In this document: positions 16,546 through 26,333 of the stretch, piece by piece | How the letters are laid out: each line of letters starts with the position of its first letter | Position numbering within the stretch: the first letter of the stretch is position 1 | Origin: Coxiellaceae bacterium | GTDB lineage: Bacteria > Pseudomonadota > Gammaproteobacteria > Coxiellales > Coxiellaceae | Assembly: GCA_029212885.1 (NCBI GenBank) | Contig: JARGPC010000010.1 | Location: 25,014-89,013 of the forward strand | Direction of reading: 5' to 3' | Length of the DNA stretch: 64,000 nucleotides | The notes under the pieces: generated by a model | The model's input: only the letters and a program-made list of their open reading frames with translations | Database searches by the model: none | Told to the model about the DNA's origin: nothing | Made by a program: the position numbers and the translations under genes

Positions 16546-18459
16546 ATGCCAAATATATTTACTGAAGCTGGTTTAGCACAAGCCAGAAATTTTTTAAATG
16601 ACTGTGTTGGGTTGATGAATCGTTATGCCTCAGCTGAGCCAGTAGAGAGTTTTGATCAACGCATGGCGCGTATTACTAATCTTAAAACTCAAACTCGTGC
16701 AGCAGCAGCAGCAGAAGAAGAGAGAGCAGCGCCGGTGGTAGTGGGTGATGCGGATAATAAAATACATTTACCCAATGGCGCGACTTTTGATCTGCCAGCA
16801 TTTGAACCAAGCATACGTATTGATATTACTGCACAGATGTGGAAAAACCCTTCGGTTAGAGTATTGGTGCAAGCCATCTATTGGATGAACCGCATTGTTA
16901 GTGATAACAGCAATGAAATTTTTGACCAAGCTTCACCACAGTTTAATGCATCACCTGAATTAATTGCCGAAGGTTTTGAATACAACTTCTTTGTTTTTAG
17001 AGGATTAATGGATGGTGGTGTTGAGAGTTTTGCTCCGTTAGTGTCCGACCAACTGTCCAGTGATTATACCGGGCTTATTATCGATTTTTTAAGCAGGATC
17101 AATGTTAGCGAGCATATTAATGCTGATGCATTTAAGGGTATTCTACCGGCTGGTGGGTTAATGAAGGTCGGCGCAGCGGTAGCCGGGTTCTTGGCTGGAC
17201 GTGACTATCCTGAAGACTTAAAAAACAGTGCTATTAGTGCTATGGCGCTGAATAGAGCGGTGCTTGAACCAAGTGTTGAATTGGTGGCGCGCGCTGAACA
17301 AAGTGTTTTTTATATTGAAAATGTAAAGCAAGCACTATTGGTGTTAAAAGAAGCGGCTGGCAGATCGGTTTTAGGTGCGAATGAATCGGCTTATTTAAAA
17401 AAATATTGCCAACCTTTCGCTCAGGAGGTGTTGGGTGATAGCGCGACAATGACGCATGGCGATATTGCTAATATTCTGCGTTTGCAGCTAGCGTGGATGC
17501 GTACAGTAAGTCAAAAAAATATCGCAGGTATACATAATCAGCAATTTTTAACACAACTTACGTTGTTTCAATCGTCGATGGCTACAGGTAATCAAGTAGC
17601 GAGTTGTTTGCCTACAGAGATCTTCCCGACATTTGAAACTTTGCAGAAAGATCAAAATAAGCAAGAGCAGGAGTGGCTGGGCTTATTTAAAATGGAAGAA
17701 GAGCTGCGTGCGATGTTAGCACCGACAGCGGTTGATTTTGGGCCCAGTTTACGTGAGTCGCAAGCGGCTTTATATAACCCAGCCGAAGCTGACAGTCGCG
17801 CAAAACATATTCAACAAGTGGCGGCTGAAGTGTATGCATCATTTGCGCATAGTGCAGAAAAACATACAGGTTTATTTCGTAGTGGTACTACCTATAAAAA
17901 CGATCCGGCGAAGGGTAAGCTCGCTGACCGCGTGCGTTATGCATTTGATATTTTAGCTAAACAGCCGACCAATAAGTCAGCTTTAATTTATGCTTATGCC
18001 GTTTTATTGGATACGCATAAAGCATTAAATCATCTGCTAGGTCGCTCAGGTCCCTATGAGGACTACGCTCACCGCAATACTTTTTCAAAATTCGGTACTA
18101 GTTTAGCTGCGGCAATTGAGAAAATGTCGCCGATTATGTTAGCCATGGATGTGAGTACGGATAGTGAATTTAGCCATAAGCTATTTGAGTTGAAGCCAGG
18201 TGTGGCTGTGCCGATTGAGCTATCAAGAGCACCAACGCCTTCTGCTGAAGTCGTAACTCCTGTCGACTTGTCTTCTACGTCAGCCTCATCGGGGGGGTCG
18301 GATTCGGATGCTCCTTCGCCAGTGACGCCGGTGGATCGAGTTCAGACACTGTTGAAGTTAAGCATAACCAATACTGGAGGTGGTGCATCTTCCAAACCAG
18401 CTGTTGCAGCTGTTACAGCTGATGATCTTGATGACTTTGTTCTTGTTTCGCCAACTTAA
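16546..18459 (+). CDS. Orphan effector-like protein (637 residues)
   Basis: 637 residues, largely helical, no signal peptide and no family recognised. Residues 40-60 include an Ala/Glu run (AAAAEEERAAP). The last 90 residues are low-complexity and rich in Ser, Thr, Pro and Asp, ending DDLDDFVLVSPT, the sort of disordered tail used as a type IV secretion signal. Its DDFV echoes DDFV in the ankyrin protein tail. Start supported by GGGGTGAGAG before the ATG. An in-frame G7 run lies at 18291-18297 within the tail. It overlaps the end of gloB by four bases (convergent). Effector status rests on the promoter boxes and tail, not on homology. Confidence 0.6.
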   Translation: MPNIFTEAGLAQARNFLNDCVGLMNRYASAEPVESFDQRMARITNLKTQTRAAAAAEEERAAPVVVGDADNKIHLPNGATFDLPAFEPSIRIDITAQMWKNPSVRVLVQAIYWMNRIVSDNSNEIFDQASPQFNASPELIAEGFEYNFFVFRGLMDGGVESFAPLVSDQLSSDYTGLIIDFLSRINVSEHINADAFKGILPAGGLMKVGAAVAGFLAGRDYPEDLKNSAISAMALNRAVLEPSVELVARAEQSVFYIENVKQALLVLKEAAGRSVLGANESAYLKKYCQPFAQEVLGDSATMTHGDIANILRLQLAWMRTVSQKNIAGIHNQQFLTQLTLFQSSMATGNQVASCLPTEIFPTFETLQKDQNKQEQEWLGLFKMEEELRAMLAPTAVDFGPSLRESQAALYNPAEADSRAKHIQQVAAEVYASFAHSAEKHTGLFRSGTTYKNDPAKGKLADRVRYAFDILAKQPTNKSALIYAYAVLLDTHKALNHLLGRSGPYEDYAHRNTFSKFGTSLAAAIEKMSPIMLAMDVSTDSEFSHKLFELKPGVAVPIELSRAPTPSAEVVTPVDLSSTSASSGGSDSDAPSPVTPVDRVQTLLKLSITNTGGGASSKPAVAAVTADDLDDFVLVSPT

Positions 18460-19226
18460 AAAGAGTCTTTCCATTGACGCACAGCGGCAAATACTTCAAC
18501 TGGCGAGTTAAGTGTTTTGCCGCTGTGTTGTTCTGCTGCATGTTTTACATCAGCCTGATCACAACGCAAGAATGGATTGGTGGCTAATTCTTCAGCAATG
18601 GTTGACGGCAAAGTTGGCATGCCGAGTTCACGTTTTTCATTACAAATCACTAGTCGCTGTTTAATCGCCTGGTTATTCGGTTCCACAGTTTCGGCAAATG
18701 CTAAATTAGCTAAGGTATATTCATGGCCGCAATATACGTGGGTGTTAGGGGTTAGCGCTGCTAAGCGTGATAGCGAGTGGTGCATTTGTTCGGGGGTGCC
18801 TTCAAATAAACGGCCACATCCAGCGGCGAATAAGGTATCACCACAAAACAAATTTTGATCATTATACAGTGCGATATGTCCGGCAGTGTGGCCAGGAATA
18901 TCAAACACCTTGAGGCTCATTTCGATATCGGCTAGATAAACATCATCACCATCGCTGAGTGGCAGGTCACAATGTGGTAGTGATTCTTTAGCGGGGCCAT
19001 ACACTGGCGCAGGACTGTATTTGATCAACTCTTTTACACCACCAACATGATCGGGGTGGTGGTGAGTTAATAGAATCGCGGCTAGTTGACTCGTCCCTGA
19101 TTCGATATAATCAATCACTGGCTTGGCATCGCCGGGATCGACGACAACAAGCGCATTATTTCCGGCGTGACCTATGGCCCAGATATAGTTATCATTGAAA
19201 GCTGGAATTGGCGTGATTTGATGCAT
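18456..19226 (-). CDS. gloB: Hydroxyacylglutathione hydrolase (glyoxalase II)
   Basis: 256 residues, normal for GloB, the metallo-beta-lactamase-fold enzyme that hydrolyses S-lactoylglutathione in methylglyoxal detoxification. The dinuclear metal motif THHHPDHVGG supplies His55, His57, Asp59 and His60; GHTAGHIALY, CGDTLFAAGCGR and CGHEYTLANL follow, carrying the remaining ligands. It is divergent from the yafS-like gene with about 26 bases between starts, the same neighbourhood (gloB, yafS, rnhA, dnaQ) seen in enterobacteria. Confidence 0.95.
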   Translation of the reverse strand: MHQITPIPAFNDNYIWAIGHAGNNALVVVDPGDAKPVIDYIESGTSQLAAILLTHHHPDHVGGVKELIKYSPAPVYGPAKESLPHCDLPLSDGDDVYLADIEMSLKVFDIPGHTAGHIALYNDQNLFCGDTLFAAGCGRLFEGTPEQMHHSLSRLAALTPNTHVYCGHEYTLANLAFAETVEPNNQAIKQRLVICNEKRELGMPTLPSTIAEELATNPFLRCDQADVKHAAEQHSGKTLNSPVEVFAAVRQWKDSF

Positions 19227-19252
19227 GCTAGCCTCTAAGTGGATGTGTGTCT

Positions 19253-19990
19253 ATGGACAAGCAGATTATCGCAATGCAACGTTGGTATCAAGCACCGCCG
19301 GGTGATTTGGTGTCCGCGTTGGAGCGAGAACAGTTAGCAGCGATCTTACCGAATTTTTTTGGTCAATATGCTTTGCAGATGGGTGGTCCGCCAAACTTGG
19401 CGTTATTGGAGTCATCGCCGATTAAGCAACAGTTTCATGTATTGCCCAAAGTGAAGTGCACCGATCAGTTGCATTCGATTGAAGTCGATTTTACCGATAT
19501 GCCGTTTGCACCTAATAGTGTGGACCTGGTGGTGATTGATCATTTATTGGAATTTATCGAGTCGCCGCGGCAATTATTGAGCCAGGTATATCAATGTTTG
19601 GCGCCACACGGTCATATTGTGATTCTGGGTTTTGCCCCGTGGAGTCTATGGGGGATTCATCGTTGGGCACACCGGCGCAAGGGTATTCCATGGGCAGGTC
19701 ATTTTTGGCGATCGGATAAAGTGGAATATTGGTTACGTGAGATTGGCTATGGCGCTATGGAAAAGGATTGTTTTTGTTATCAAGGACCATTAAATTGTAC
19801 ACGCAGTGCACGTGTACGCACCGCTTTGGAGATGGTTGGCCAGTTTTGTTGGGCGGGTTGCGGGGGTATTTATAGCATTGTGGCGCAAAAACAAATTAAT
19901 ACCATGACACCGATCAAAGCCAGTTGGTGGGCTCGCAAAGAGCGTACTGAGACTGCATGTGTTGAACCTTCCGCGCGTATTAGCCGATAA
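19253..19990 (+). CDS. YafS-like class I SAM-dependent methyltransferase
   Basis: 245 residues. The core holds a Rossmann methyltransferase fold with the motif IV-like region DMPFAPNSVDLVVIDHLLEF (about residues 78-97) and the post-core HIVILGFAPWSLWGIHRW; the glycine-rich motif I is poorly conserved, as in YafS. The natural substrate is unknown. Position next to divergent gloB and upstream of rnhA supports orthology with E. coli yafS. I chose the ATG at 19253 over a GTG six bases earlier. Confidence 0.8.
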   Translation: MDKQIIAMQRWYQAPPGDLVSALEREQLAAILPNFFGQYALQMGGPPNLALLESSPIKQQFHVLPKVKCTDQLHSIEVDFTDMPFAPNSVDLVVIDHLLEFIESPRQLLSQVYQCLAPHGHIVILGFAPWSLWGIHRWAHRRKGIPWAGHFWRSDKVEYWLREIGYGAMEKDCFCYQGPLNCTRSARVRTALEMVGQFCWAGCGGIYSIVAQKQINTMTPIKASWWARKERTETACVEPSARISR

Positions 19991-20326
19991 TAATTTTTGT
20001 CATCCCGGACCCGAGTGTGTCATCCCGGACCCCGATCCGGGATCCAGTCAAAAAGCCTTACAACGTAAACCCATCAGGGATCTATGTGCGTATCAGCAAA
20101 CAAGGCGAACAGCGCATCTGTTTGACTTCATGGCTCGGATCGAAGATCCTGCGCTTTACTTCCGTAAAACAGACACCCGGTCCACCTTGATGCTGATGCA
20201 GCCACCCCACTTACAACATGGTTGATGACAGATGATGTTACGTCGTCCTTGCGGGCAAAACCTTGATTTAATTCCCACGACTTCTATACTGGCTAGCTTG
20301 CATAAATAGGTAGTGGGGGTTTTGCT
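19991..20326. other. Gene-free spacer with palindromic element
   Basis: After the palindromic element at 19998-20045 come about 280 bases with no recognisable gene, on either strand. The first roughly 30 bases after the palindrome (ccagtc...cttaca..gta) resemble the same position downstream of pepN, so the dispersed element is longer than its stem. A TTTAAT half-site (20267-20272) and a TATACT (20285-20290) precede the next gene, 12 bp apart. Confidence 0.4.
19998..20045. repeat. Dispersed palindromic element
   Basis: A partial copy (TGTCATCCCGGACCCGAG, 19998-20015) is followed by a full one: ATCCCGGA (20022-20029), six bases, TCCGGGAT (20036-20043). Same family as the elements at 7541, 22011, 30331 and 38055. 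Confidence 0.7.
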
Positions 20327-21937
20327 ATGCGATTTCGTTCTAAAACTGTGATTACAAAGGAATTGGGAAGGGATATTGCGGCCACCTTACCGCAACTGCA
20401 AGCATGGATTGATGAGGTGGAAAGTGTCGCGAGTGAAAGCAAAGAAGCAGACGTTGACAATCCCATGCTGCCATTATTAAAAGATCTTCACGCGGTGTTA
20501 AGCCGATTAGCCACTGGCCGTAACCTGAATGCATTGATGAAAGCTGAAGATGTACTGCATGAAGATACGGGACGTTTGGTCGCAGCAGCTGATGTTGGTT
20601 TGCGAAAAAGCATATTACCACGCTGTGATATGAGCCACCGTCTTGCATTAATGTTGATGAATTTACTGACCACAAAAGAATTTACTGTTATTGATAGTTC
20701 GGCTTTAGATAAGGTGATTGTAGATGCGATGGGTAGCAAGTCTTCTAAAACACCGTTTATGCAAGCGATTGCTGATCACTATGGGGCTAAACCGTTAAAG
20801 GATTTGTTAACAAGGGTGGCTAGGACATTTGGTAGTGTAAATTCATCGGATATTCATGGCCCGATTTGCGTTCAGGTCGCTCATATTAAGCAATATGAAT
20901 GGTTTAGAGAGCGACAACTGGCGAAGCAGCAGCGTGAGGCGTGGTTGGTGTCGAATGAATCTTTGTTGGATGATTTGGGTAAGTGGTTGGTTACATTTGC
21001 GCAATATAAATATAAAGAATCATTACCTGTTGATATAACACCTGAGCTATTGGAAGGTAAACTCAAAGCAGCCGCTTTAATAAAGCCAGAAGAAACTCTA
21101 GATACCGCCTCGTTCGATAGTGTAAAGGCGGCATATGCAGCGCGGATGACAACGCTGTATGCAGAGCATGATCGGCTTGTGCCTTATTCGATTGACCCGG
21201 AGGCGTTTTATGAGTTAATGACCGTTGTTGAAGCGGCTGATGAAAAAGCGGCGGCTTCATTGCATACAGTATTTGATAGTGAAAGTTTTAATCCGGATAA
21301 GGATGCGTTGACGGGTTTCATTAGGTCTGCGTTGCAGCGCGATCAGGCGCTGACAATCAAGCTCACTGATATAAATCCAACATTACCACCAATGTCTGTT
21401 GCATCTACGCATTACGCACAGCAGTATAATGTTGAAGCCTATGCGGAGGCGGAGGCGTTGAGTGAGTCATTGCCAGTACGTATGAAAATGGTGTTGGATG
21501 CTTATAAGGTTCATACAAAAGTTGTTAAATCCGCTGAGGATGTGTCTGCTATAGAAGAGCTGTCGGTTGTTGTCGCTAAGTTGCAAGCCCAGCCTTTAGA
21601 TAAGGCAGGCGTTTATCAATTAGTGGTGACACTGTATCAGTTGCGTTATCAGCGTTTAGTGCATGTGAAAGATACCCCTGAGGCAAAAATCACCGATACG
21701 GCAGCAATATTTTTAAGTTTGCAGCCATTGGTTCACCAGTTAGTGAATTGCTTTACATTACAAACAGATAGGCATTTACATGCCGGTGTGATGAGTGGTT
21801 TTGCAGCGCCTAGGTTAACTGCTCCTGTTGGTGGCCCGGCTGTGTTTCAACAGGTTACAGCGGATGCTGGTGCGGGTAGTGAAGTATCGCCCGACGACGA
21901 TGAGGCTAAGCCAGTGGCGATGAGTGCGGCTCCTTAA
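20327..21937 (+). CDS. Orphan effector-like protein, tandem paralog 1
   Basis: 536 residues, helical, no signal peptide, no family recognised. It is clearly homologous to the next gene: ICVQVAHIKQYEWF..RQLAKQQ versus [21 protein letters not shown] near residues 183-205, and [20 protein letters not shown] and PVGGPAVF versus [20 protein letters not shown] and PVGGPSLF near the C terminus. The tail is acidic and Ala/Ser-rich (SEVSPDDDEAKPVAMSAAP). Start supported by GGGGG seven bases before the ATG. The pair sits between the yafS-like gene and rnhA, which are close neighbours in other gammaproteobacteria. Confidence 0.65.
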   Translation: MRFRSKTVITKELGRDIAATLPQLQAWIDEVESVASESKEADVDNPMLPLLKDLHAVLSRLATGRNLNALMKAEDVLHEDTGRLVAAADVGLRKSILPRCDMSHRLALMLMNLLTTKEFTVIDSSALDKVIVDAMGSKSSKTPFMQAIADHYGAKPLKDLLTRVARTFGSVNSSDIHGPICVQVAHIKQYEWFRERQLAKQQREAWLVSNESLLDDLGKWLVTFAQYKYKESLPVDITPELLEGKLKAAALIKPEETLDTASFDSVKAAYAARMTTLYAEHDRLVPYSIDPEAFYELMTVVEAADEKAAASLHTVFDSESFNPDKDALTGFIRSALQRDQALTIKLTDINPTLPPMSVASTHYAQQYNVEAYAEAEALSESLPVRMKMVLDAYKVHTKVVKSAEDVSAIEELSVVVAKLQAQPLDKAGVYQLVVTLYQLRYQRLVHVKDTPEAKITDTAAIFLSLQPLVHQLVNCFTLQTDRHLHAGVMSGFAAPRLTAPVGGPAVFQQVTADAGAGSEVSPDDDEAKPVAMSAAP

Positions 21938-21954
21938 TATAGTTTTTACTACTA

Positions 21955-21987
21955 TTTAATATCTGCTTAATGCTACTTCTATATACT
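21955..21987 (+). promoter_or_regulatory. Perfect PmrA-type box and -10 upstream of the 22083 gene
   Basis: TTTAAT (21955-21960), atctg, CTTAAT (21966-21971), then exactly 10 bp to TATACT (21982-21987). Both hexamers match YTTAAK, and the stretch also fits the Legionella form cTTAATatT-N2-cTTAATatT well. The box overlaps the -35 position, as expected for an activator that contacts RNA polymerase. The start codon is 95 bases downstream, past a palindromic element. Confidence 0.65.
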
Positions 21988-22010
21988 TTGTAATACCCAA
22001 ATTGGGTGTG

Positions 22011-22058
22011 TCATACCGGACTTCGTGTCCTTGTCTGTGGCAGGCCGATCCGGTATCC
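22011..22058. repeat. Dispersed palindromic element with compensatory change
   Basis: ATACCGGA (22013-22020) and TCCGGTAT (22049-22056) pair across a 28-base loop. Relative to the other copies (ATCCCGGA/TCCGGGAT) one base pair has changed on both sides, so pairing is kept. It lies in the 5' leader of the 22083 gene, between its promoter and start. Confidence 0.65.
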
Positions 22059-22082
22059 AGAGAGTATATATAGGTGTTTTAG

Positions 22083-23822
22083 ATGCGACTTTTTACGGCA
22101 AGTTTTTTAAGATTAGATGTCATAACTGATGACTTTGCGGCGGAATTAACCGGCAAATTAGCGACTTTAGAGGCATTGGTTGCTGAAGCTGAGGCAAAAC
22201 CAACAGGTGTAGTACCTGCTTATTCGAGTGAGCGTACCGCTGCGCTGCTACGAAATGTCCAAACGGCCGTTGATCAAATGGTTAAGCGAAAGTGTTTAGC
22301 GGCTTTTGTTTCGTCTACACTAAAACCCCGTGACTACATTGATGTTTTGCAAATGACTGATGGTGGTTTGCAAATGGGAATCATCCCGCGTGATGAGATG
22401 AGTTACCGTTTGTCTGGTGTCATGATGGATGTTTTAACGGTAAGTGCTTACACGAGTTGTGACCTGACCAATTTGGACCGACAATTATTAGAAAAGCTGG
22501 CTGATGAAACTTCCACCTCTGCAACGCCTCTATTGACAACTTTAAGCCAGCATCTCCGTGTTCGACCGATTGAACCATTGCTAGCAGAAAAATTCAGAGC
22601 TGATGGTTTTATGGCGTCAATGCTTAAAAGATTCGGTGATGCGAGTGGCTTTGATTTAAATCGTTTGCAGTCTAAAGTACATGAGATTGCCTGTGTGCAG
22701 GTGATGCATATTCAGCAATATGAGATATTTCAACCGCGTATGGTGGCAAAGCAACGACGCCAGCAATGGCAGGAGACGAGCGCGATTAATGATTTAACTA
22801 AGGCATTGTTTGAGTTTGCGCAATATAAAAAACCGGTCGCTGATGATACTAGTGTGGCTTTTGAAGAAGCGCCTGTTGATACAGTCGAACTTACAGCAAA
22901 ACTGCTTACTTCCGGTTTGATGAAGCCAGAAGATACAGTAGACGGTGTAGCATTTGAAGCGGTATATGCCACTTATCAAGTAAGACTTAAAGAGTTATAT
23001 CTAGAACATGATCAATATGTGTCGGGCACTATTGATTTACCTATGTATGATGATTTAATAAATTATCTTAATACTGAAGGTGTAAATAAGGAGCGTCTGC
23101 TGGTTGTAACTCAGTCAAAAAACTTTAGTTGGCAATCAGATGGTTTAACGCGCTTTGTTCAAGAAAGTATATTGCGAGAACAGTCTCTGGCGACAGCGTT
23201 GCAAGGCATGGGTTTTGCTGTATCAGCGGATACAGTGGCCAAACCGCATTACAGTAGTTATTTGGAATCAACAATGGTTGATGATGTGCTGGAGGCGAAT
23301 CAGTTAGCAGCGGCTCGCATGAGGGTGCTGTTTGATACCTTTAGGCTCATCCCTGAAACGGTGAAGTCAGAGGACGATATGTGTAAGGTGGGGGGGCTAT
23401 TGGTGTTACTGGATGAAGTATTTGAAAAGCCATTAGACAAACCGACTATACATAAATTAGCAAGCGTTTATATGTCGATGCGTTATCAGTATTTGGCAGC
23501 CCTTTCACAGCGTACGGATCCTATGTCAGATATGATAGCGGTATTCGCCTGCATGCAGCCATTGGTTATGCAGTTGGTGAATTCAGTTACTTTGCAAACT
23601 GACCGGCATTTACATGCGCTTATTAGCAACGATTTTGTCGATGACTTGGTTACTGCTGCGCCCTTTTCTGGGGCTGATGGCGTAGCAGGACCACCCACGG
23701 TTCCTGTGGTAACGCCGGTTGGTGGTCCATCTTTGTTTGGTGCAGGATCAGGTGAAGCCGATGTGACAACAGCTGATAGAGTTGAGCCCCACGTGCTAGC
23801 AGGCACTTTTACTGCTTCATAG
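22083..23822 (+). CDS. Orphan effector-like protein, tandem paralog 2
   Basis: 579 residues, paralogous to the preceding gene over most of its length, with conserved blocks [30 protein letters not shown] (versus ALIKPEETLDTASFDS) and [20 protein letters not shown]. No known domain is recognised. The C-terminal 60 residues are Pro/Val/Gly-rich and end with a Thr/Ser tail ([21 protein letters not shown]). A G7 run at 23390-23396 is in frame. The ribosome binding site is weak (AGG at -10). Its own PmrA-type promoter implies independent control. rnhA begins 68 bases after its stop. Confidence 0.65.
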   Translation: MRLFTASFLRLDVITDDFAAELTGKLATLEALVAEAEAKPTGVVPAYSSERTAALLRNVQTAVDQMVKRKCLAAFVSSTLKPRDYIDVLQMTDGGLQMGIIPRDEMSYRLSGVMMDVLTVSAYTSCDLTNLDRQLLEKLADETSTSATPLLTTLSQHLRVRPIEPLLAEKFRADGFMASMLKRFGDASGFDLNRLQSKVHEIACVQVMHIQQYEIFQPRMVAKQRRQQWQETSAINDLTKALFEFAQYKKPVADDTSVAFEEAPVDTVELTAKLLTSGLMKPEDTVDGVAFEAVYATYQVRLKELYLEHDQYVSGTIDLPMYDDLINYLNTEGVNKERLLVVTQSKNFSWQSDGLTRFVQESILREQSLATALQGMGFAVSADTVAKPHYSSYLESTMVDDVLEANQLAAARMRVLFDTFRLIPETVKSEDDMCKVGGLLVLLDEVFEKPLDKPTIHKLASVYMSMRYQYLAALSQRTDPMSDMIAVFACMQPLVMQLVNSVTLQTDRHLHALISNDFVDDLVTAAPFSGADGVAGPPTVPVVTPVGGPSLFGAGSGEADVTTADRVEPHVLAGTFTAS

Positions 23823-23890
23823 TATGTCAGTGTGAACCTTTTAATTTTCCGTGTATGATGTCGGCTCTATACAGAGAGCTAAGGGAAGTT

Positions 23891-24340
23891 ATGTCAAAAC
23901 TTGTTGAATTGTTTACCGATGGTGCTTGCCGCGGCAATCCTGGCCCGGGAGGCTGGGGGGTGTTATTGCGTCTTGGTGAAACGGAAAAACGCTTATGTGG
24001 CGGTGAATCTGAAACCACCAATAACCGTATGGAGTTAATGGCGGCGATTGAAGGCTTGCGCGCGATCAAGCATGCCTGTGATGTCAGGATTACCACAGAT
24101 TCACAATACGTACGTAAGGGTATGACGGAGTGGATAACCAACTGGAAAAAAAATGGTTGGCGTACAGCGGCTAGAAAGCCGGTTAAAAATGCTGACCTGT
24201 GGCAGGCATTAGAGCAACAAGTGGAGCGACACCATAAGGTTGAGTGGCATTGGGTGCGTGGACATACTGGTCATACAGAAAATGAAATTGCGGATGAACT
24301 TGCAAATCAAGGAATAGAAAAATGCGCCAAATCATCTTAG
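23891..24340 (+). CDS. rnhA: Ribonuclease HI
   Basis: 149 residues, cytoplasmic endonuclease that degrades RNA in RNA:DNA hybrids. The catalytic carboxylates are Asp10 ([11 protein letters not shown]), Glu48 (NNRMELMAA), Asp70 (TTDSQYV) and Asp135 (NEIADELAN), with the conserved His125 in RGHTGH. Start at 23891 chosen for the family N terminus and AGGGAAG upstream; a longer frame from 23855 is unlikely. Its last 19 bases overlap dnaQ on the same strand. Confidence 0.96.
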   Translation: MSKLVELFTDGACRGNPGPGGWGVLLRLGETEKRLCGGESETTNNRMELMAAIEGLRAIKHACDVRITTDSQYVRKGMTEWITNWKKNGWRTAARKPVKNADLWQALEQQVERHHKVEWHWVRGHTGHTENEIADELANQGIEKCAKSS

Positions 24341-25011
24341 ATACTGAAACCACCGGCATTAGTCCGCAACAAGGTCATCGTATTATTGAGATCGGTTGCA
24401 TGGAAATGATTAATCGTCGTTTAACCGGTAATAACTATCATGTGTATATTAATCCTGAGCGTCAGATCGAGGCGGGTGCGATGGCAGTACATGGTATTAC
24501 TAATGAGTTTTTGGTTGATAAGCCGGTGTTTGCTAAATTAGCTGATGAGTTTTATGACTATATCAAGGGGGCTGAGTTAGTCATTCACAATGCACCGTTT
24601 GACGTGGGCTTTATTAATCACGAGTTTCGTCAATATAAACCAGCGATTGGTTTGGTCGCCGATTATTGCAGTGTGATAGATACCTTAGCTTTGGCGCGTA
24701 AAAAATATCCTGGTCAACAAAATAACTTGGATGCGTTATGTCGCCGCTTGCACGTTGATAACTCTAAGCGTGATTTGCACGGTGCATTAATCGATGCGGA
24801 TCTTTTGGCGCAAGTGTATTTGTTATTAACGGGGGGGCAAAAAGGTTTGTTTGCCTCCGGTGATGGTGATGATAAACAGGCGGCACGCGCTTCGCGTAAA
24901 GTTCAATGGCAGCGCGATGAGAAACCTTTGCCGGTTATTAAAGCTACTGAAGCCGAGCTGCAGACGCATCAAGCGTTTGTTGATCAGTATGTTAAGCAAC
25001 CTGATGATTAA
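24322..25011 (+). CDS. dnaQ: DNA polymerase III epsilon subunit (3'-5' proofreading exonuclease)
   Basis: 229 residues with the DEDDh exonuclease motifs: ILDTETTG (Asp7, Glu9), HNAPFDVGF near residue 90, and the ExoIII block [14 protein letters not shown] near 153-166. The C-terminal part, which binds the alpha subunit, is charged and ends in QPDD. A G7 run at 24831-24837 encodes the TGGQKGLF turn. The start codon lies inside the rnhA end, suggesting coupled translation; in E. coli the two genes are divergent instead. Confidence 0.95.
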   Translation: MRQIILDTETTGISPQQGHRIIEIGCMEMINRRLTGNNYHVYINPERQIEAGAMAVHGITNEFLVDKPVFAKLADEFYDYIKGAELVIHNAPFDVGFINHEFRQYKPAIGLVADYCSVIDTLALARKKYPGQQNNLDALCRRLHVDNSKRDLHGALIDADLLAQVYLLLTGGQKGLFASGDGDDKQAARASRKVQWQRDEKPLPVIKATEAELQTHQAFVDQYVKQPDD

Positions 25012-25047
25012 TATAGATAATTTTATTAATTTCAGTGAGATATTGCA

Positions 25048-26286
25048 TTAAGTTTGTTTGCTGAGTTTAACCAACGATTCTATTGTTAAGCCCTGTACAA
25101 TAACTGCAAACGCGACTATGGCATAAGTCATTGCCAGAATTAAATGTCTGTTGCTGCCGACGGGTAATGACAGAGCTAATGCCACGGCTAAACCACCGCG
25201 CAAACCACCCCAGGTTAAAATACTAATGGTGTAAGGCGCCGTTTTACCGCGTTGTTTGAAGAAGCGCATCGGGATAGCAACCGTGATCAATCGAATCAGT
25301 AATACTATAGGGATGGCAGCAAACAAGGCGATTAATTGTTTGCCATGAATATTCAGCGTTAGCAATTCTAAACCGATTAATAAGAATAAAATCGCGTTGA
25401 GGATTTCATCGATCAATTCCCAAAATACATCCATGGCTTCGACAGTGCTTTTGCCAAAATCACCGCGGCGAGCTTGGTGGCCTAAATAGATGCCGGCGAC
25501 GACCATGGCGAGTGGGCCGGAGATATCAATCGCCAAGGCGAGTTGATAGCCGCCAGTGACTAAGGCAATGGTTAATAGCATCGCCATCTTGCGACCTTTG
25601 GCTGATTTTAATAGCGTGGATACAATCCAAGCAACAATCACACCATAGGCAATACCGCCGATGGCTTGTTTTAAAAATAATAATGTGACGGTGCCGGCGG
25701 TAATTACTGTGTTGGTAAAGGCTAATTGATACAGTGTGGTGAACATCACGATACCGACACCGTCATTAAATAGTGATTCACCCGCAACACAAACTTCGAG
25801 TGGCTTTGGTGCGCCCACTTCTTTAAAGGTGGCCAGCACGGCAATCGGGTCGGTGGGTGAAATCAATGAGCCAAATAAGAAGCAATAGATCAGCGGTATT
25901 TTTATACCCAACAAAGGCAACAGTAGGTAGGCAAGATAACCAATGATTAGTGCGGAGGCAACGGTGCTGACGGAAGCTAAGATGCCAATTTGCCAGCGTT
26001 GTTGCTTTAACAGATCCAAATCAACGGTAAAAGCACCGGCAAATAACAGGAAGCTCAGCATGCCATTTAATAGTAAATGCCTAAAATCGAGCTTTTCGAT
26101 CATATGGGTGACATGCGGCGTGATATTGGTTGCACCAGTGTATTGTAAAAATAATAACAGTAACGATAAGATCATCGCGCCGGCCATTATGGCGATCGTC
26201 ATTTGTAAGCGAATAAATCGGTGATTAATATAACCAATTAATACGGCTAAGGTGATGATAATGGCTAGCATTGTGTACGCATTCAT
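25048..26286 (-). CDS. CPA1-family sodium/proton antiporter (NhaP-like)
   Basis: 412 residues, about 12 membrane spans. Family features visible: FAGAFTVDLDLLKQQRW near 85, SPTDPIAVLATFKEVGAP near 155 and the adjacent CVAGESLFNDGVGIVMFTTLY block with the ion-binding ND pair, then TWGGLRGGLAVALALSLP near 360. It exchanges cytoplasmic sodium (or potassium) for protons at the inner membrane. It is divergent from nhaA, 47 bases between starts, so the two antiporters probably share one control region. Confidence 0.9.
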   Translation of the reverse strand: MNAYTMLAIIITLAVLIGYINHRFIRLQMTIAIMAGAMILSLLLLFLQYTGATNITPHVTHMIEKLDFRHLLLNGMLSFLLFAGAFTVDLDLLKQQRWQIGILASVSTVASALIIGYLAYLLLPLLGIKIPLIYCFLFGSLISPTDPIAVLATFKEVGAPKPLEVCVAGESLFNDGVGIVMFTTLYQLAFTNTVITAGTVTLLFLKQAIGGIAYGVIVAWIVSTLLKSAKGRKMAMLLTIALVTGGYQLALAIDISGPLAMVVAGIYLGHQARRGDFGKSTVEAMDVFWELIDEILNAILFLLIGLELLTLNIHGKQLIALFAAIPIVLLIRLITVAIPMRFFKQRGKTAPYTISILTWGGLRGGLAVALALSLPVGSNRHLILAMTYAIVAFAVIVQGLTIESLVKLSKQT

Positions 26287-26333
26287 ATCAGCATGATAAA
26301 GTATTGCTATTCAAGAGGCAATCAGAGGGAAGC

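Noticed and set aside
20258..20290. PmrA-type box upstream of the 20327 paralog
   Set aside because: Only one TTTAAT half-site is present, 12 bp from TATACT; the second half-site is absent, so it was not counted with the five.
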